Origin: UBA2767 sp965228625
GTDB lineage: Bacteria > Pseudomonadota > Alphaproteobacteria > Rhizobiales > Methyloligellaceae
NCBI GenBank assembly: GCA_965228625.1
Contig: OZ245829.1
Location: 2,294,001-2,358,000, forward strand
DNA: 64,000 nucleotides
Direction: 5' to 3'
Each line of letters begins with the position of its first letter. Position 1 is the first letter of the stretch. Shown in pieces: positions 51,142 to 60,935 of the stretch. Made by a program: the position numbers and the translations under genes. The notes under the pieces were generated by a model. It had not been told where the DNA came from. It was given only the letters and a program-made list of their open reading frames with translations, and made no database searches.

Positions 51142-51534
51142 ATGAGTACCAAGAAGAAGACCGATGGCCCCGCCGGCCGTCGTGACATGACTTTCGGACT
51201 GCCAACGCCGCAACTCGACCACATTCCGGATGCCGTACGCCCCGTGTGCGAATTGGGAATGAAGGTTCAGTCGGACACGATGGAGCTCTGGAGCCATCGC
51301 GCGCGCGCATGGATGGACTGGCCGGAGACGCTCAGCACGTGCAAGACGTTTGACGATCTGACCAGGGCACAAGGCGAATATCTCGCCCGCATGCAGAAGG
51401 ACTATGCGCACTTTACGGACGGGATGCTGCGCCACCTGATGATCGAGCAGGACACGTTCGAGGAGCAGGATGAACAGGTTCCGCCGGTCAAGGTTGCCAA
51501 GGACGAAACGCCTCCGCAGAAGGCGGCGGCCTGA
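51142..51534 (+). CDS. Phasin-family protein
   Basis: 130 residues, helical, no signal or membrane segment. VQSDTMELWSHRARAWMDWPETLSTCKT and AQGEYLARMQKDYAHFTDGMLR (written in parts) are typical of the short alphaproteobacterial phasin-like proteins that coat polyhydroxyalkanoate granules. GAGGGAGG precedes the ATG. No PHA synthesis genes are in the window, so a role in general stress or another carbon granule cannot be excluded. Confidence 0.8.
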   Translation: MSTKKKTDGPAGRRDMTFGLPTPQLDHIPDAVRPVCELGMKVQSDTMELWSHRARAWMDWPETLSTCKTFDDLTRAQGEYLARMQKDYAHFTDGMLRHLMIEQDTFEEQDEQVPPVKVAKDETPPQKAAA

Positions 51535-51556
51535 GTCCGAAAGCCTGAAAATTCCA

Positions 51557-52162
51557 TCATAAGGTCTTGCGTGCCTTGATGGCGGCGGCGAGCGTCCCTT
51601 CGTCCAGATAGTCGAGTTCGCCGCCGACCGGCACGCCGTGGGCAAGCTGCGAGACCGTGACATCACAGGTCTCGAGCTGGTCCATGAGATAGTGCGCCGT
51701 CGACTGACCCTCGACGGTCGCATTGAGCGCGAGCAGGATCTCCTTGACCTCCTCGCCGTGCGCACGCTCGATCAACTTGGCGATGTTGAGTTCTTCCGGC
51801 CCCACGCCGTCGAGCGGCGACAAGGTGCCGCCAAGCACGTGGTAGCGTCCCTTGATGACGCCGGCGCGTTCAAGAGCCCACAGGTCGGCCACCTCCTCAA
51901 CCACGCAGATGAGCGCGGCATCCCGGCGCGGATCGGCGCAGATCGTGCACGGGGTGCTGGTATCGACGTTCCCGCAGGTTTCGCAGATGACGATCTTGTC
52001 GCGCGCGACCGCCATTGCCGCCGCCAACGGCGCGAGAAGCTGATCTTTCCTGTTGATGAGATGCAGCGCCGCCCTTCGGGCGGAACGCGGCCCCAGGCCG
52101 GGAAGCCGCGCCAGCAGTTGGATCAACTGCTCGATTTCCGGACCGGCGACCTTGCGGGACAT
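51557..52162 (-). CDS. recR: Recombination protein RecR
   Basis: 201 residues. HhH region LPGLGPRSARRAALHLI, the four-Cys zinc finger CETCGNVDTSTPCTIC, and the Toprim segment ICVVEEVADLWALERAGV, then GRYHVLGG. It loads RecA with RecF/RecO. It is last of dnaX-ybaB-recR, a conserved unit. Confidence 0.97.
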   Translation of the reverse strand: MSRKVAGPEIEQLIQLLARLPGLGPRSARRAALHLINRKDQLLAPLAAAMAVARDKIVICETCGNVDTSTPCTICADPRRDAALICVVEEVADLWALERAGVIKGRYHVLGGTLSPLDGVGPEELNIAKLIERAHGEEVKEILLALNATVEGQSTAHYLMDQLETCDVTVSQLAHGVPVGGELDYLDEGTLAAAIKARKTL

Positions 52163-52184
52163 GAAAAAGCGTTGATCCTTCGCC

Positions 52185-52505
52185 CTAGAAGAGCTTCATG
52201 CCCGGCGGGATCGGCAGGTCTCCGGTAATCGACTTCATCTTTTCCTGCAACTCGGCTTCCATCTTCGACTTGGCGTCCGCGTGAGCGGCAACGACCAGGT
52301 CTTCCAGAATCTCGGCCTCGTCCGGCTTGATGAGCGACGCATCGATATCGAGCCCGGTCATCTCGCCCTTGCCGTTGAGCGTTACCGTGACCAAACCCGC
52401 GCCGGACGTCCCCTTGCATTCGAGATCGTTGAGTTCCGACTGCATTTGCTGCATGCGGCCCTGCAGCTCCTGCGCCTGTTTCATCATGTTCCCAAAATTC
52501 TTCAT
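52185..52505 (-). CDS. ybaB: YbaB/EbfC nucleoid-associated protein
   Basis: 106 residues. MKNFGNMMKQAQELQGRMQQ and the GLVTVTLNGKGEMTGLDIDASLI strand, then EILEDLVVAAHADAKSKME are typical. It is a small DNA-binding dimer. It lies 22 bases before recR and 36 bases after dnaX. Confidence 0.96.
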   Translation of the reverse strand: MKNFGNMMKQAQELQGRMQQMQSELNDLECKGTSGAGLVTVTLNGKGEMTGLDIDASLIKPDEAEILEDLVVAAHADAKSKMEAELQEKMKSITGDLPIPPGMKLF

Positions 52506-52541
52506 GGCGTCACTTACCTCTCTACACCGGCATTCAGAGCG

Positions 52542-54302
52542 TCATCTCTCCGTGTCGTCGCTCGGGTCCAGATCGCGGATGTCGCGGACCTCCGCGTCCG
52601 GAAAATACTCGAACAGTTTGTCGACGGCCGGATGCTGTTTCAACTCCTCGATTTCACGCGCCTTGCGATCCGATTCTTCCTTTTCCCGCGCCCGGCGCTG
52701 TTCGGCAACGGTCGCACCGCCCTTATCGTCCGAAACGACGATCATCCATTGTTCGCCGGTCCATTCCGACAGTTTCGACCGCAAATCGTTCGGCAGGGTG
52801 CGGGGCGCGCCCTCCAGCAGGTTGATCTCGATATTGCGCGGCGCGAAACGAACAAGGCGCACCTGGTTTTCCAGCGCACGACACAGCATGGGTTCGCGTT
52901 TCTCCGTGACGAGCGCAATCACGTCATCGAAGTTCTGCAGGTGAAGCTGCGCATTCGTTGTGGCTTGCGCGTCGAACTCGGGGTCCGGCTCGCGCGCCGC
53001 GACGGACCGGGTCTGAACCGCACCACCACCGTGCGATGCGGGTGACGGCTGCGGCGGTGACGCGGTTGGCGACCCGCCTCCATTGCCGCGCGCCTCGCTC
53101 TGATCCCCTTCAAGGACCCGCGCCAAATCCCGTGGCGAGGGCAGATCGGCCACATACGCCAATCGGATCAGCACCATCTCGGCCGCCGTCAGGGGCTGTG
53201 GCGCCGACCCCGTCTCTTCGAGTCCCTTGAGCAGCACCTGCCACGCGCGGGAGAGAATGCCCATGTCGAGGCGTTCCGCCAGCCCCTCCGCGCTGGTGCG
53301 TTCCGCTTCGCTGAGTGTCGGATCGCCTGCCTCCTTTCCGGCGGCGGCAATGCGCGTCACGACATGAACGGCTTCGCCAAGGTCGGCAATGATCTGCACC
53401 GGTTCGGCGCCCTCCTCGTACAATTCGCGCAACCCGTTCAACGCGCCTTTCGCATCTCCCCGGAAAAGGACTTCGAGCAGTTCGAACACGCGCCCGCGGT
53501 CGGCAAGACCGAGCATGGCGCGGACGTCCGCCCCGGTCACGCCGTCGGCGCCGTGGGCGATCGCCTGGTCAAGAATGGACAGTCCGTCACGCACCGAACC
53601 TTCCGCGGCGCGTGCAATCAGGGTCAGCGCGTCATCTTCGACCGAGGCGTTTTCGAGGCCGGCGACCCTGGCGAAGTGGTCGCGCAGCGTCTCGACGTCG
53701 ACACGCCGCAGGTCGAAGCGCTGGCACCGCGACAGCACGGTCACCGGCACCTTGCGCACCTCGGTCGTCGCGAAAATGAAACGGACGTGATCCGGAGGCT
53801 CCTCCAGCGTCTTGAGCAGGCCGTTGAACGCGGCCTTCGACAGCATGTGCACTTCGTCGATGATGTAGACCTTCATGCGCGCCGCCACCGGCTTGTAGCG
53901 CGCGCTCTCGATGATCTCGCGAATGTCGTCAATACCGGTATGCGAGGCCGCATCCATCTCGAGCACGTCGACATGGCGCGATTCCATGATCGCCTCGCAA
54001 TGGGCGCCCATCGCCTTCATGTCGATGGTGGGTTCGTCGATATCCCCGGTTTCGTAATTGAGCGCTCGGGCCAGGATGCGCGCGGTTGTGGTCTTCCCCA
54101 CCCCGCGCACGCCGGTCAGCATGTAGGCCTGCGCGATGCGTCCCGATGCGAACGCGTTGGTGAGGGTACGCACCATCGCATCCTGACCGATGAGCTCGTC
54201 AAACGTATTGGGCCGGTATTTTCGCGCGAGCACGGCATAGGCGCCGCCCGTTTGCTGCGGGGCCTGCTCCTTGGATTCGGGGCTGCTCTTGCGCTTGGCC
54301 AT
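52542..54302 (-). CDS. dnaX: DNA polymerase III subunit gamma/tau
   Basis: 586 residues from ATG 54302 (MAKRKSSPESKEQ); the frame is open through part of the SRP RNA, which is rejected. AAA+ domain: Walker A GVRGVGKTTTAR, Walker B VYIIDEVHMLS, sensor 1 FIFATTEVRKV and the Arg finger in LSRCQRF. The zinc module is reduced here (ALNYETGDIDEPTID and GAHCEAIMESRH), with at most one Cys visible. The C-terminal tau domain is shortened, with a Pro/Ser-rich linker (GGSPTASPPQPSP). Confidence 0.95.
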   Translation of the reverse strand: MAKRKSSPESKEQAPQQTGGAYAVLARKYRPNTFDELIGQDAMVRTLTNAFASGRIAQAYMLTGVRGVGKTTTARILARALNYETGDIDEPTIDMKAMGAHCEAIMESRHVDVLEMDAASHTGIDDIREIIESARYKPVAARMKVYIIDEVHMLSKAAFNGLLKTLEEPPDHVRFIFATTEVRKVPVTVLSRCQRFDLRRVDVETLRDHFARVAGLENASVEDDALTLIARAAEGSVRDGLSILDQAIAHGADGVTGADVRAMLGLADRGRVFELLEVLFRGDAKGALNGLRELYEEGAEPVQIIADLGEAVHVVTRIAAAGKEAGDPTLSEAERTSAEGLAERLDMGILSRAWQVLLKGLEETGSAPQPLTAAEMVLIRLAYVADLPSPRDLARVLEGDQSEARGNGGGSPTASPPQPSPASHGGGAVQTRSVAAREPDPEFDAQATTNAQLHLQNFDDVIALVTEKREPMLCRALENQVRLVRFAPRNIEINLLEGAPRTLPNDLRSKLSEWTGEQWMIVVSDDKGGATVAEQRRAREKEESDRKAREIEELKQHPAVDKLFEYFPDAEVRDIRDLDPSDDTER

Positions 54303-54370
54303 CACGTCTAACTCTGTGGGGCCGGCTGAATGCGGAGCGTGGCCAAACCCGATGCGACAAGTGGGAGGCT

Positions 54371-54465
54371 GGACATGCAACCCGCGCCGAACTCGTTAGG
54401 GCTGCTTCCTTCCGGATCTGACCCGGTTGGCGAGAGACACGTCTGCCGCCAACCTCCCGAGGTCC
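54371..54465 (-). ncRNA. ffs: Signal recognition particle RNA (small bacterial type)
   Basis: About 95 bases. The conserved apical part reads GGTCAGATCCGGAAGGAAGC with AGCAGCCCTAACGAG following, i.e. the GGAA tetraloop and Ffh-binding motif. The 5' GGACC pairs with the 3' GTCC, and TTGGCG...CGCCAA pairs in the lower stem. It lies just upstream of dnaX on the same strand, the standard alphaproteobacterial location. Confidence 0.95.
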
Positions 54466-54611
54466 TTATATCAGCTTATGGGGTCGCGGTGGCAAGTGCC
54501 GCGCACACCATTGGGGACAAGCCGGCAACACTGAATCGCGACAAATGGTCCTTGTCTCCCGAACCGGCGTGGTATCCTATGGCGCCCGTCCGCAGCCTTC
54601 CTGATCCTGCA

Positions 54612-55571
54612 ATGAACCCGCCCGACCGAGAGAGCTTTCCCATACCCCGTATCGGCACCGAGCAGACGCTCAACCGGATGGCGGAAAAACGCTCGGATCA
54701 GGACTGGGTGAAAGGCCGTCTGAACGACCCGAACAGCCGGTTTTTGCTGCTCGCCGATCTGTCGCTGGCGGTCGACTCGACACCTGACAGAAGCGAGACG
54801 AAGCTTCGCTGGTACACCGCGGACCAGATCGAGGCGCTCGGCGTCGATCTCGACGACACTTTTCTGCTCGGTTGTAACGAGGGCGACATCGCGATTTTTG
54901 CGGCTTCACTCAGTTCCGCGCAGGTGGCCAATGTTCCCGGCGGCGCCGAGACCCTCAAACCGCTTGTCGATCTGCGCTCGCTCGCCATGCAGGGGTCGCT
55001 TCCGGCAGCCGATCTTTCGCTCGCCGGTGCCGCCCGCGCGCTTGCGGCATGGCACGCGATCGCGAAGTGCTGCGGGCGTTGCGGCGGGAAAACGCGCAGC
55101 AAGGATGCCGGCTGGCGGCGAAGATGCTGGGCCTGCGGACAGGAGTTCTACCCCCGCGCCGACCCGGCCGTCATTGTGCTCATCACCGACGGGGAACGTT
55201 GTCTGCTCGGCCATCACAAGCGCTACGCCCACAAGTTCTATTCGACGCTGGCGGGTTTCGTGGAGCCGGGGGAGGACATCGAGGGGTGCGTGCGCCGCGA
55301 AATGCGCGAGGAAACCGGGGTGAAGATCGGCAACGTGACCTACCTCGCAAGCCAGCCCTGGCCGTTTCCGCATCTGCTGATGGTCGGTTGTTGGGCCGAG
55401 GCGCTGACGACCGATCTGACCCTGGAAGAAGACGAGCTCTACGACGCGCGCTGGTTCTCCCGCGAAGAGGTCCGGCAAATGATGGCGGAGACGCATCCGG
55501 ACGGCTTCACCGTGCCCGGCTCCCATTCCATCGCCTATGCCCTGATCAAGAGCTTCGTGGAATCGAAATGA
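54612..55571 (+). CDS. nudC: NADH pyrophosphatase NudC
   Basis: 319 residues from ATG 54612. Zinc-binding region CCGRCGG...WRRRCWACGQEF with four Cys, the Nudix box GFVEPGEDIEGCVRREMREE with ETG, and SQPWPFPHLLMVG, the SQPWPFPxS signature of NADH pyrophosphatases. It hydrolyses NAD(H) and also removes NAD caps from RNA. An in-frame ATG at 54579 is a less likely start. The frame extends through the SRP RNA locus and is rejected there. Confidence 0.93.
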   Translation: MNPPDRESFPIPRIGTEQTLNRMAEKRSDQDWVKGRLNDPNSRFLLLADLSLAVDSTPDRSETKLRWYTADQIEALGVDLDDTFLLGCNEGDIAIFAASLSSAQVANVPGGAETLKPLVDLRSLAMQGSLPAADLSLAGAARALAAWHAIAKCCGRCGGKTRSKDAGWRRRCWACGQEFYPRADPAVIVLITDGERCLLGHHKRYAHKFYSTLAGFVEPGEDIEGCVRREMREETGVKIGNVTYLASQPWPFPHLLMVGCWAEALTTDLTLEEDELYDARWFSREEVRQMMAETHPDGFTVPGSHSIAYALIKSFVESK

Positions 55572-55656
55572 CCTCGAGCCGGGGCGGTTTCAGGTGAAGC
55601 CACCCCGGCTTGTTTCCTGTGGTCCTCCAGGCGACGGGCGACCGCAATTGCAAATG

Positions 55657-56019
55657 CTAGTTTCCTCCAAACCGTCCAAAGGCACGGTGACCGCCGAAGC
55701 GGTATTTGTGGGCGTACGGGCTGTATCGCCCGTAGCCATAGAGTGGCCTGCGGTGAAATCTCTTCCGGCTGAACTTGTACTTCCCGAAGCCGCGATGCCG
55801 ACCGTAGCCGCCGCGGAAGCCGCGATAGTGCAGCCGAAGGCCGCCGCGCTTGAATTTGCCATACCTGTAGTGGATCGGCGTCGCCGACCCGTTCACGTCC
55901 AGCGTCTTGTTCAGAGCCACGGCTGGCGTGATCAACTGAGCGCCGGCAGAAGCCACCGCCGGCATGAACAGGATTGCACCGGCGGAGAGGACCGATGCGA
56001 CCAAGACTTTCGCTTTCAT
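55657..56019 (-). CDS. Small secreted Gly/Arg/Tyr-rich protein
   Basis: 120 residues from ATG 56019 with AGGAGG upstream. Signal peptide MKAKVLVASVLSAGAILFMP ending near VASAGA. The C-terminal ~60 residues are repetitive and very basic, made of YGRHRGFGKYKFSRKRFHRR-like Gly-Tyr-Arg-His runs. No known family. Possibly an envelope, nucleic acid or metal-interacting peptide. Its 3' side faces the nudC stop. Confidence 0.7.
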   Translation of the reverse strand: MKAKVLVASVLSAGAILFMPAVASAGAQLITPAVALNKTLDVNGSATPIHYRYGKFKRGGLRLHYRGFRGGYGRHRGFGKYKFSRKRFHRRPLYGYGRYSPYAHKYRFGGHRAFGRFGGN

Positions 56020-56299
56020 GAGAGCCTCCTGGTTAGAGTTATCCCCGGCTCTTCCGATATAGTCGTCCGACGTGACGCACCAGGTCACACCTGATGACCA
56101 CCCTGTGACGCCCGGCGACGCCTTGGCGTGGATCTCACCGAGCTATGACCGTGCCGTGATGGCGCGAAGGGCCGCACAAGCCAACGATCGCAACGTCACT
56201 GCCTCGGCCGCATGGCACCGAAGTCTCGATCAAAAGGTTGAGAGAAAACGAACGTTCAACAAAACGGGATTGCAGCGGCACGCTGCAGGCCGCGCGTAT

Positions 56300-57184
56300 T
56301 CAGGCCACAGGGTTGTGCGCGGCGCTGAGCTTCTCTAGCTCTTCGCGGTACGGATTGGAGGGATAGGTCCCGAGCACCTTCACCTCGGACGAAAAGAACG
56401 ACAGCTCCTCAAGAGCGAGCCGCACGTTCCGGTCGCTCGGATGGCCCTCGATATCGGCGTGGAACATGGTGGCGTTGAACGAGCCCTCGAGCTGGTAGGA
56501 TTCGAGTTTCGTCATGTTGACGCCGTTGGTGGCGAAGCCGCCGAGCGCCTTGTAAAGCGCGGCCGGAACGTTTCGGACGCGGAAGATGAACGTGGTGATG
56601 ACGGGTCCGGACTCCTGCTCCGCATCCTCCGGCTCGGCGGACAGGACGACAAAGCGCGTGGTGTTGTGTGACGCGTCCTCGATGTCGCTCTTCAGGACTT
56701 CCAGGCCATAGATTTCCGACGCCAGCCTGGACGCGATGGCCGCCTGCGTCGGATCGCCTTCCTCCTTCACGATCCGTGCCGATCCCGCGGTGTCGGCTTC
56801 GCGCACGGCCTTCAGGCCCAGCCCCTGAATGATCTTGCGGCACTGCCCCAGCGCGTGCGTGTGGCTCAGAACGCGCTTCAATTCATCCGTTTTCGCGCCC
56901 GGCAGCCCGAGCAACTGGTGGCGGATGCGCTCGAACTGCTCGTTGACGATGTAGAGGTCGGCCTCGGGGAGCAAATGGTGGATATCCGCGACCCGGCCGG
57001 CGACCGAATTCTCAATCGGGATCATCGCATAGCGGGCCCCACCCGATTTCACCGCCGCCAGCGCGTCCTCGAAAGTCGGGCAGGCAACCGGTTCCATGTC
57101 CGGGTATGCATGCAGGCAGGCGGCGTGCGAGTGCGCGCCGGGCTCGCCCTGGAAAGCAATCGAATTGGTGTTTGAATCAGCCAT
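56300..57184 (-). CDS. pheA: Prephenate dehydratase
   Basis: 294 residues. N-terminal PDT domain (FQGEPGAHSHAA, then ARYAMIPIENSVAGRVADIH) and the catalytic TTRFVVLS motif. A C-terminal ACT regulatory domain (NVPAALYKALGGFATNGVNM, then TKLESYQLEGSFNATMFHAD). ESYQ replaces the ESRP of many enzymes at the phenylalanine site. It converts prephenate to phenylpyruvate. It follows kdsB by 72 bases, an order common in this group. Confidence 0.95.
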   Translation of the reverse strand: MADSNTNSIAFQGEPGAHSHAACLHAYPDMEPVACPTFEDALAAVKSGGARYAMIPIENSVAGRVADIHHLLPEADLYIVNEQFERIRHQLLGLPGAKTDELKRVLSHTHALGQCRKIIQGLGLKAVREADTAGSARIVKEEGDPTQAAIASRLASEIYGLEVLKSDIEDASHNTTRFVVLSAEPEDAEQESGPVITTFIFRVRNVPAALYKALGGFATNGVNMTKLESYQLEGSFNATMFHADIEGHPSDRNVRLALEELSFFSSEVKVLGTYPSNPYREELEKLSAAHNPVA

Positions 57185-57256
57185 CGCTCAATGAGGCCAT
57201 GAATTGCATAAATCGATGGGATAGCGGAACAAAATCGCGAAGAACCCCAAACGGCC

Positions 57257-57991
57257 CTACGAAGACAGGAGCGCCTTCGCCCGCTCAAGGTCGGCCGGAG
57301 TATCGACGCCCACCGGCACGGTGTCAACGAGCGCGACGTCGATGCGCATTCCCGCCTCCAGCGCGCGGAGTTGTTCCAGTTTCTCGCGGTGTTCGAGCTC
57401 GGACCGCGGCAATGACACGAACCGGGCAAGTGCCGGTCGGCGAAACGCATAGATACCGATGTGATGGTAGAGCGGCCCCTCGCCATGCGGCGCGGTTGCG
57501 CGCGTGAAATACAAGGCCCGCAGCAGACCGTTGCCCGAGCCGCGTGTTCCCACGACCTTGACCACGTGCGGGTCCTCCCGCTCCTCTTCGTCGACGATCT
57601 CCGCCGCAATCGTCGCAATATCACATGCGGGCTCGCCCAGCGGTTCGATGCAAGCCGCGATCAGGCCCGGATCGAGGGTCGGCAAGTCACCTTGAAGGTT
57701 GACGACCACGTCGCATGTCCGGTCCGGATCAACCGTCTCGGCGGCCTCGAACACGCGGTCTGTTCCGCTTTCGTGATCCGTGCGGGTCATGACCGCCTCG
57801 CCTCCGGCCCGGGTGACGGCGTCGACGATTTCGTCTGCGTCTGTCGCCACGATAACCCGCCCGGTTTCCGCCTCCATGGCGCGCCGCCAGACATGCACGA
57901 TCATCGGTTCACCGCGGATGTCCTTGAGCGGTTTCCCCGGAAGCCTGCTCGCCTGTAGCCGGGCAGGAATCACGATCAGCGTCTGCGACAT
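57257..57991 (-). CDS. kdsB: CMP-KDO synthetase
   Basis: 244 residues. N-terminal IPARLQASRLPGKPLKDI (CTP-binding), the GGEAVMTRTDHESGTDRV loop, VVNLQGDLPTL with the catalytic-metal Asp and the C-terminal HREKLEQLRALEAG. It activates 3-deoxy-manno-octulosonate for lipopolysaccharide assembly. It is divergent from the cytochrome c gene. Confidence 0.96.
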   Translation of the reverse strand: MSQTLIVIPARLQASRLPGKPLKDIRGEPMIVHVWRRAMEAETGRVIVATDADEIVDAVTRAGGEAVMTRTDHESGTDRVFEAAETVDPDRTCDVVVNLQGDLPTLDPGLIAACIEPLGEPACDIATIAAEIVDEEEREDPHVVKVVGTRGSGNGLLRALYFTRATAPHGEGPLYHHIGIYAFRRPALARFVSLPRSELEHREKLEQLRALEAGMRIDVALVDTVPVGVDTPADLERAKALLSS

Positions 57992-58134
57992 GGGTCGGTT
58001 CCGTTTGCAGGTGCGGCATTTCGTGCTACCGAAATATCCGCCCTAGGTGCCAGTTGCAACAACGCGCCAACACTCTATATTCGGCGCGGTCTTCGCGACG
58101 TGATGCCGACGCAAATAACTGGGAGCGGCCCCTT

Positions 58135-58764
58135 ATGGATACATTTGAACTCAACAAGCTTGCCGGAGCAGTGCTGTTTGCGTTGTTGATCCTTTTCGGC
58201 GCAAAAACGGCTACGGATCTGTTCTTTCGGGCGCATGCGCCCGAGACGCCGGGTTACGTCGTGGCAGTCACCGAAGGCGGCGGCGAGCAAGCAGCTCAAG
58301 CCGAACCGGAAGAAGAATTGGACCTGGCCGTGCTGTTGGCAAGCGCAGATGTCGGCAAGGGCGAACGGCAGGCCAAGAAGTGCACGGCCTGCCATACGTT
58401 TGAACAGGGCGGCGCCAACAGGATCGGGCCGAATCTCTACGGGATGATCGGCCGTGAGCTCGGCGCCGTCGATGGATTTGCCTATTCGACAGCATTGAAG
58501 GCGAAGGGCGGTACCTGGGACTATGAGGCGCTGGACGCGTTTATTGCCAACCCGAAGGGTTTCATCAGTGGCACAAAAATGGCCTTTGCCGGCATCAAGA
58601 GGCCGGATCAACGCGCCGATCTGATCCTCTATCTGCGCGAGTATGGCGACGAGAAACCACCGCTCCCGGAGGCAAAGCCGAAGGAAGAAGCGCAACCTGA
58701 AGCGCCGAAAGAAGAAGCAAAGTCGGAAGACCAAGAGGCGGCTGCAACCGAAAAAAAGCAGTAG
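58135..58764 (+). CDS. Membrane-anchored cytochrome c
   Basis: 209 residues from ATG 58135. An uncleaved N-terminal anchor (LAGAVLFALLILFG), an acidic Glu/Ala linker, then a class I cytochrome c domain: haem site CTACH (83-87), GPNLYGMIGRELG and the Met ligand in GTKMAFAGIK. The C-terminal tail is an unusual Glu/Lys/Ala/Pro-rich charged stretch of about 40 residues. The layout resembles CycM/c552 proteins that feed electrons to cytochrome oxidase. Confidence 0.93.
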   Translation: MDTFELNKLAGAVLFALLILFGAKTATDLFFRAHAPETPGYVVAVTEGGGEQAAQAEPEEELDLAVLLASADVGKGERQAKKCTACHTFEQGGANRIGPNLYGMIGRELGAVDGFAYSTALKAKGGTWDYEALDAFIANPKGFISGTKMAFAGIKRPDQRADLILYLREYGDEKPPLPEAKPKEEAQPEAPKEEAKSEDQEAAATEKKQ

Positions 58765-59062
58765 CGGACAAGCCGACAGAATCAAAATCCCCGGCCGGGC
58801 CCGGGAGTCAACGGGCCGCGGCAGCGCCCGCGGCCGGTTCCGGAGCGATGGCCGACGCGCTCGGAGCACGACTCGCCAGCGCCAATCTGCTCGTGTTTCT
58901 CCGTGTCCGGTCAGACAGTCCCGCACCGCTGCCGACCCCTTGAAACTGCAGCCGTTCTAACGATTATTTAATTTGGCGGTGGCGCGCGCGGGCGTCATGT
59001 TAGGTCCGAACCCGGCGACGGGTGTCCGGGCTGCCGCGTTTGTGGTCAACCAGTTGGGGCTT
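58765..59062. other. 298-bp spacer before the peptide transporter
   Basis: GC-rich with several imperfect hairpins (such as CCGGCCGGGCCCGG near 58791) but no T-run. The last ~90 bases contain an AT patch (GATTATTTAATTT near 58962) that may be the transporter promoter. No gene is visible. Confidence 0.4.
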
Positions 59063-60922
59063 ATGAATATGACTTTGCGTGTTCCCCGTGTTCTGCACGC
59101 CGCACTCGCGGTATTCGTCCTTCTCGTCCTTTCTCCGGCTCTTCATGCCGAAACCGAACGGCATCACGCGCTTTCGCTGATCGGCACGCCGAAATATCCC
59201 GCCGATTTCAAACATTTCGACTATGTCAATCCGAACGCGCCAAAGGGCGGCAAGGTCCGGCTCTCGGCAACCGGCACCTTCAACAGCCTCAACCCCTTCA
59301 TTCTGAAAGGCGATTCGGCCGCCGGCGTCGGCTTCATCTATGAGAGCCTGTTCGAGCAGAGTTTCGATGAACCGGGCACCGCATACGCCCTTCTCGCCGA
59401 GTGGATCAGCTATCCGGACGACTTCAGTTCCGCCACGTTCAAGCTGCGCGAGGAAGCGCGCTGGCACGACGGCAAGCCGGTCACGCCCGAAGACGTCATT
59501 TTCTCGATGAACGCGCTCAAGAAGGGGCATCCCTTTTACGCGCAGTACTACAAGAACGTGGACAAGGTCGAGAAGACCGGAGACCGCGAGGTCACGTTCC
59601 GGTTCAACGTCAAGGACAATCGGGAACTTCCCTTCATCGTCGGCGAACTGACGATCCTGCCCGAGCACTACTGGACCGCGAAAGACGCCAACGGGACTCC
59701 GAGAGACATCACCAAGACGACCCTGGAACCGCCGCTCGGCTCCGGACCCTATCGCATCAAAAACGTGAATACCGGCCGGTCGATCACCTTCGAGCGCGTT
59801 GACGACTACTGGGGTGCCGATCTCCCGGTCAAGGCGGGAAAGGACAACTACGACGAGATCCGGTACGAGTATTTCCGGGATGCCACCGTCGCCTTCGAGG
59901 CGTTCAAGGCGGACAAGCTGGATTTCTATAACGAGAGAAGCGCGAAAAACTGGGCCACCGGCTACGATTTCAAGGCGGCGAAGAACGACTGGGTCAAGCG
60001 CGAACTGATGGAACTCAAACGCGGCCAGCCGATGCAGGCATTCGTGTTCAACCTGCGCCGCGACCAGTTCAAGGACCCGCGCGTGCGCCGCGCATTCAAC
60101 TACGCGTTCGACTTCGAGTGGGCCAACAAGAACCTGTTCTACGACCAGTACCGGCGCGTCGACAGCTATTTCCAGAACACCGAGCTTGCATCATCCGAAC
60201 TGCCGGAGGGACGCGAGCTGGAAATCCTGACGGAGGTGAAAGGGCAAATCCCGCCGGACGTCTTCACGCAGCCCTACGCCAACCCCAAGACGGACGGCTC
60301 AGGCCGCATGCGCGCAAATCTGCGCAAGGCGACAAAGCTGTTCAACGAGGCCGGCTGGGAGGTCAAGGACCGCAAACTCGTCAACAAGAAGACCGGCGAG
60401 CAGATGAAAGCGGACTTTCTGCTCGTTTCTCCGCTGTTCGAACGCATCGTGCAGCCTTACATGCGCAATCTGGAACGCCTCGGCATCAAGACCTCGATGC
60501 GGGTGGTCGACGTGCCGCAGTATCGCCGGCGCCTCGACACCTTCGACTTCGATATCGTCGTCGCAAGCTTTCCCCAATCGCAGTCACCGGGGAACGAGCA
60601 GCGCGATTTCTGGGGCTCCGCCGCCGCGGACGAGGACGGCAGCCGAAACCTGATCGGCATCAAGGACCCGGCAATCGACAAGCTGATCGACAAGATCATC
60701 TTCGCCAAGGACCGCGCCGAACTGGTCGCCGCCACCCGCGCGCTCGACCGGGTTCTGCTGTGGAACAACTACGTGGTGCCGCAGTGGTATGCGCCGTATT
60801 CCCGGGTGGCCTATTGGGACCGCTTCGGGCATCCGAAGAACATGCCCTCACAGTCGGTCGGTTTCCCGACCATCTGGTGGTGGGACGACGCATCCGCGTC
60901 CAAACTGGCGTCGGCGAAGTAA
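59063..60922 (+). CDS. YejA-like peptide-binding protein, copy 1
   Basis: 619 residues from ATG 59063; an earlier in-frame start is rejected because the signal peptide begins here (VLHAALAVFVLLVLSPALHA). Solute-binding family 5: N-terminal KYPADFKHFDYVNPNAPKGG with the FNSLNPFILKGD segment, GSGPYRIKN and YDEIRYEYFRD. This is the yejA/oligopeptide branch, which in enterobacteria imports microcin C and antimicrobial peptides. It lies 13 bases before its paralogue. Confidence 0.9.
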   Translation: MNMTLRVPRVLHAALAVFVLLVLSPALHAETERHHALSLIGTPKYPADFKHFDYVNPNAPKGGKVRLSATGTFNSLNPFILKGDSAAGVGFIYESLFEQSFDEPGTAYALLAEWISYPDDFSSATFKLREEARWHDGKPVTPEDVIFSMNALKKGHPFYAQYYKNVDKVEKTGDREVTFRFNVKDNRELPFIVGELTILPEHYWTAKDANGTPRDITKTTLEPPLGSGPYRIKNVNTGRSITFERVDDYWGADLPVKAGKDNYDEIRYEYFRDATVAFEAFKADKLDFYNERSAKNWATGYDFKAAKNDWVKRELMELKRGQPMQAFVFNLRRDQFKDPRVRRAFNYAFDFEWANKNLFYDQYRRVDSYFQNTELASSELPEGRELEILTEVKGQIPPDVFTQPYANPKTDGSGRMRANLRKATKLFNEAGWEVKDRKLVNKKTGEQMKADFLLVSPLFERIVQPYMRNLERLGIKTSMRVVDVPQYRRRLDTFDFDIVVASFPQSQSPGNEQRDFWGSAAADEDGSRNLIGIKDPAIDKLIDKIIFAKDRAELVAATRALDRVLLWNNYVVPQWYAPYSRVAYWDRFGHPKNMPSQSVGFPTIWWWDDASASKLASAK

Positions 60923-60935
60923 GGCGGTGAGAGCC

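Noticed and set aside
54330..54611. N-terminal extension of nudC
   Set aside because: It would be translated through the SRP RNA gene; family length fits a start at 54612.
57236..57256. Fourth CCCAAACGG-like site near kdsB
   Set aside because: Lacks the dyad symmetry (GGCC instead of GGGT/GGGC) and any CCTATTT at the right distance.
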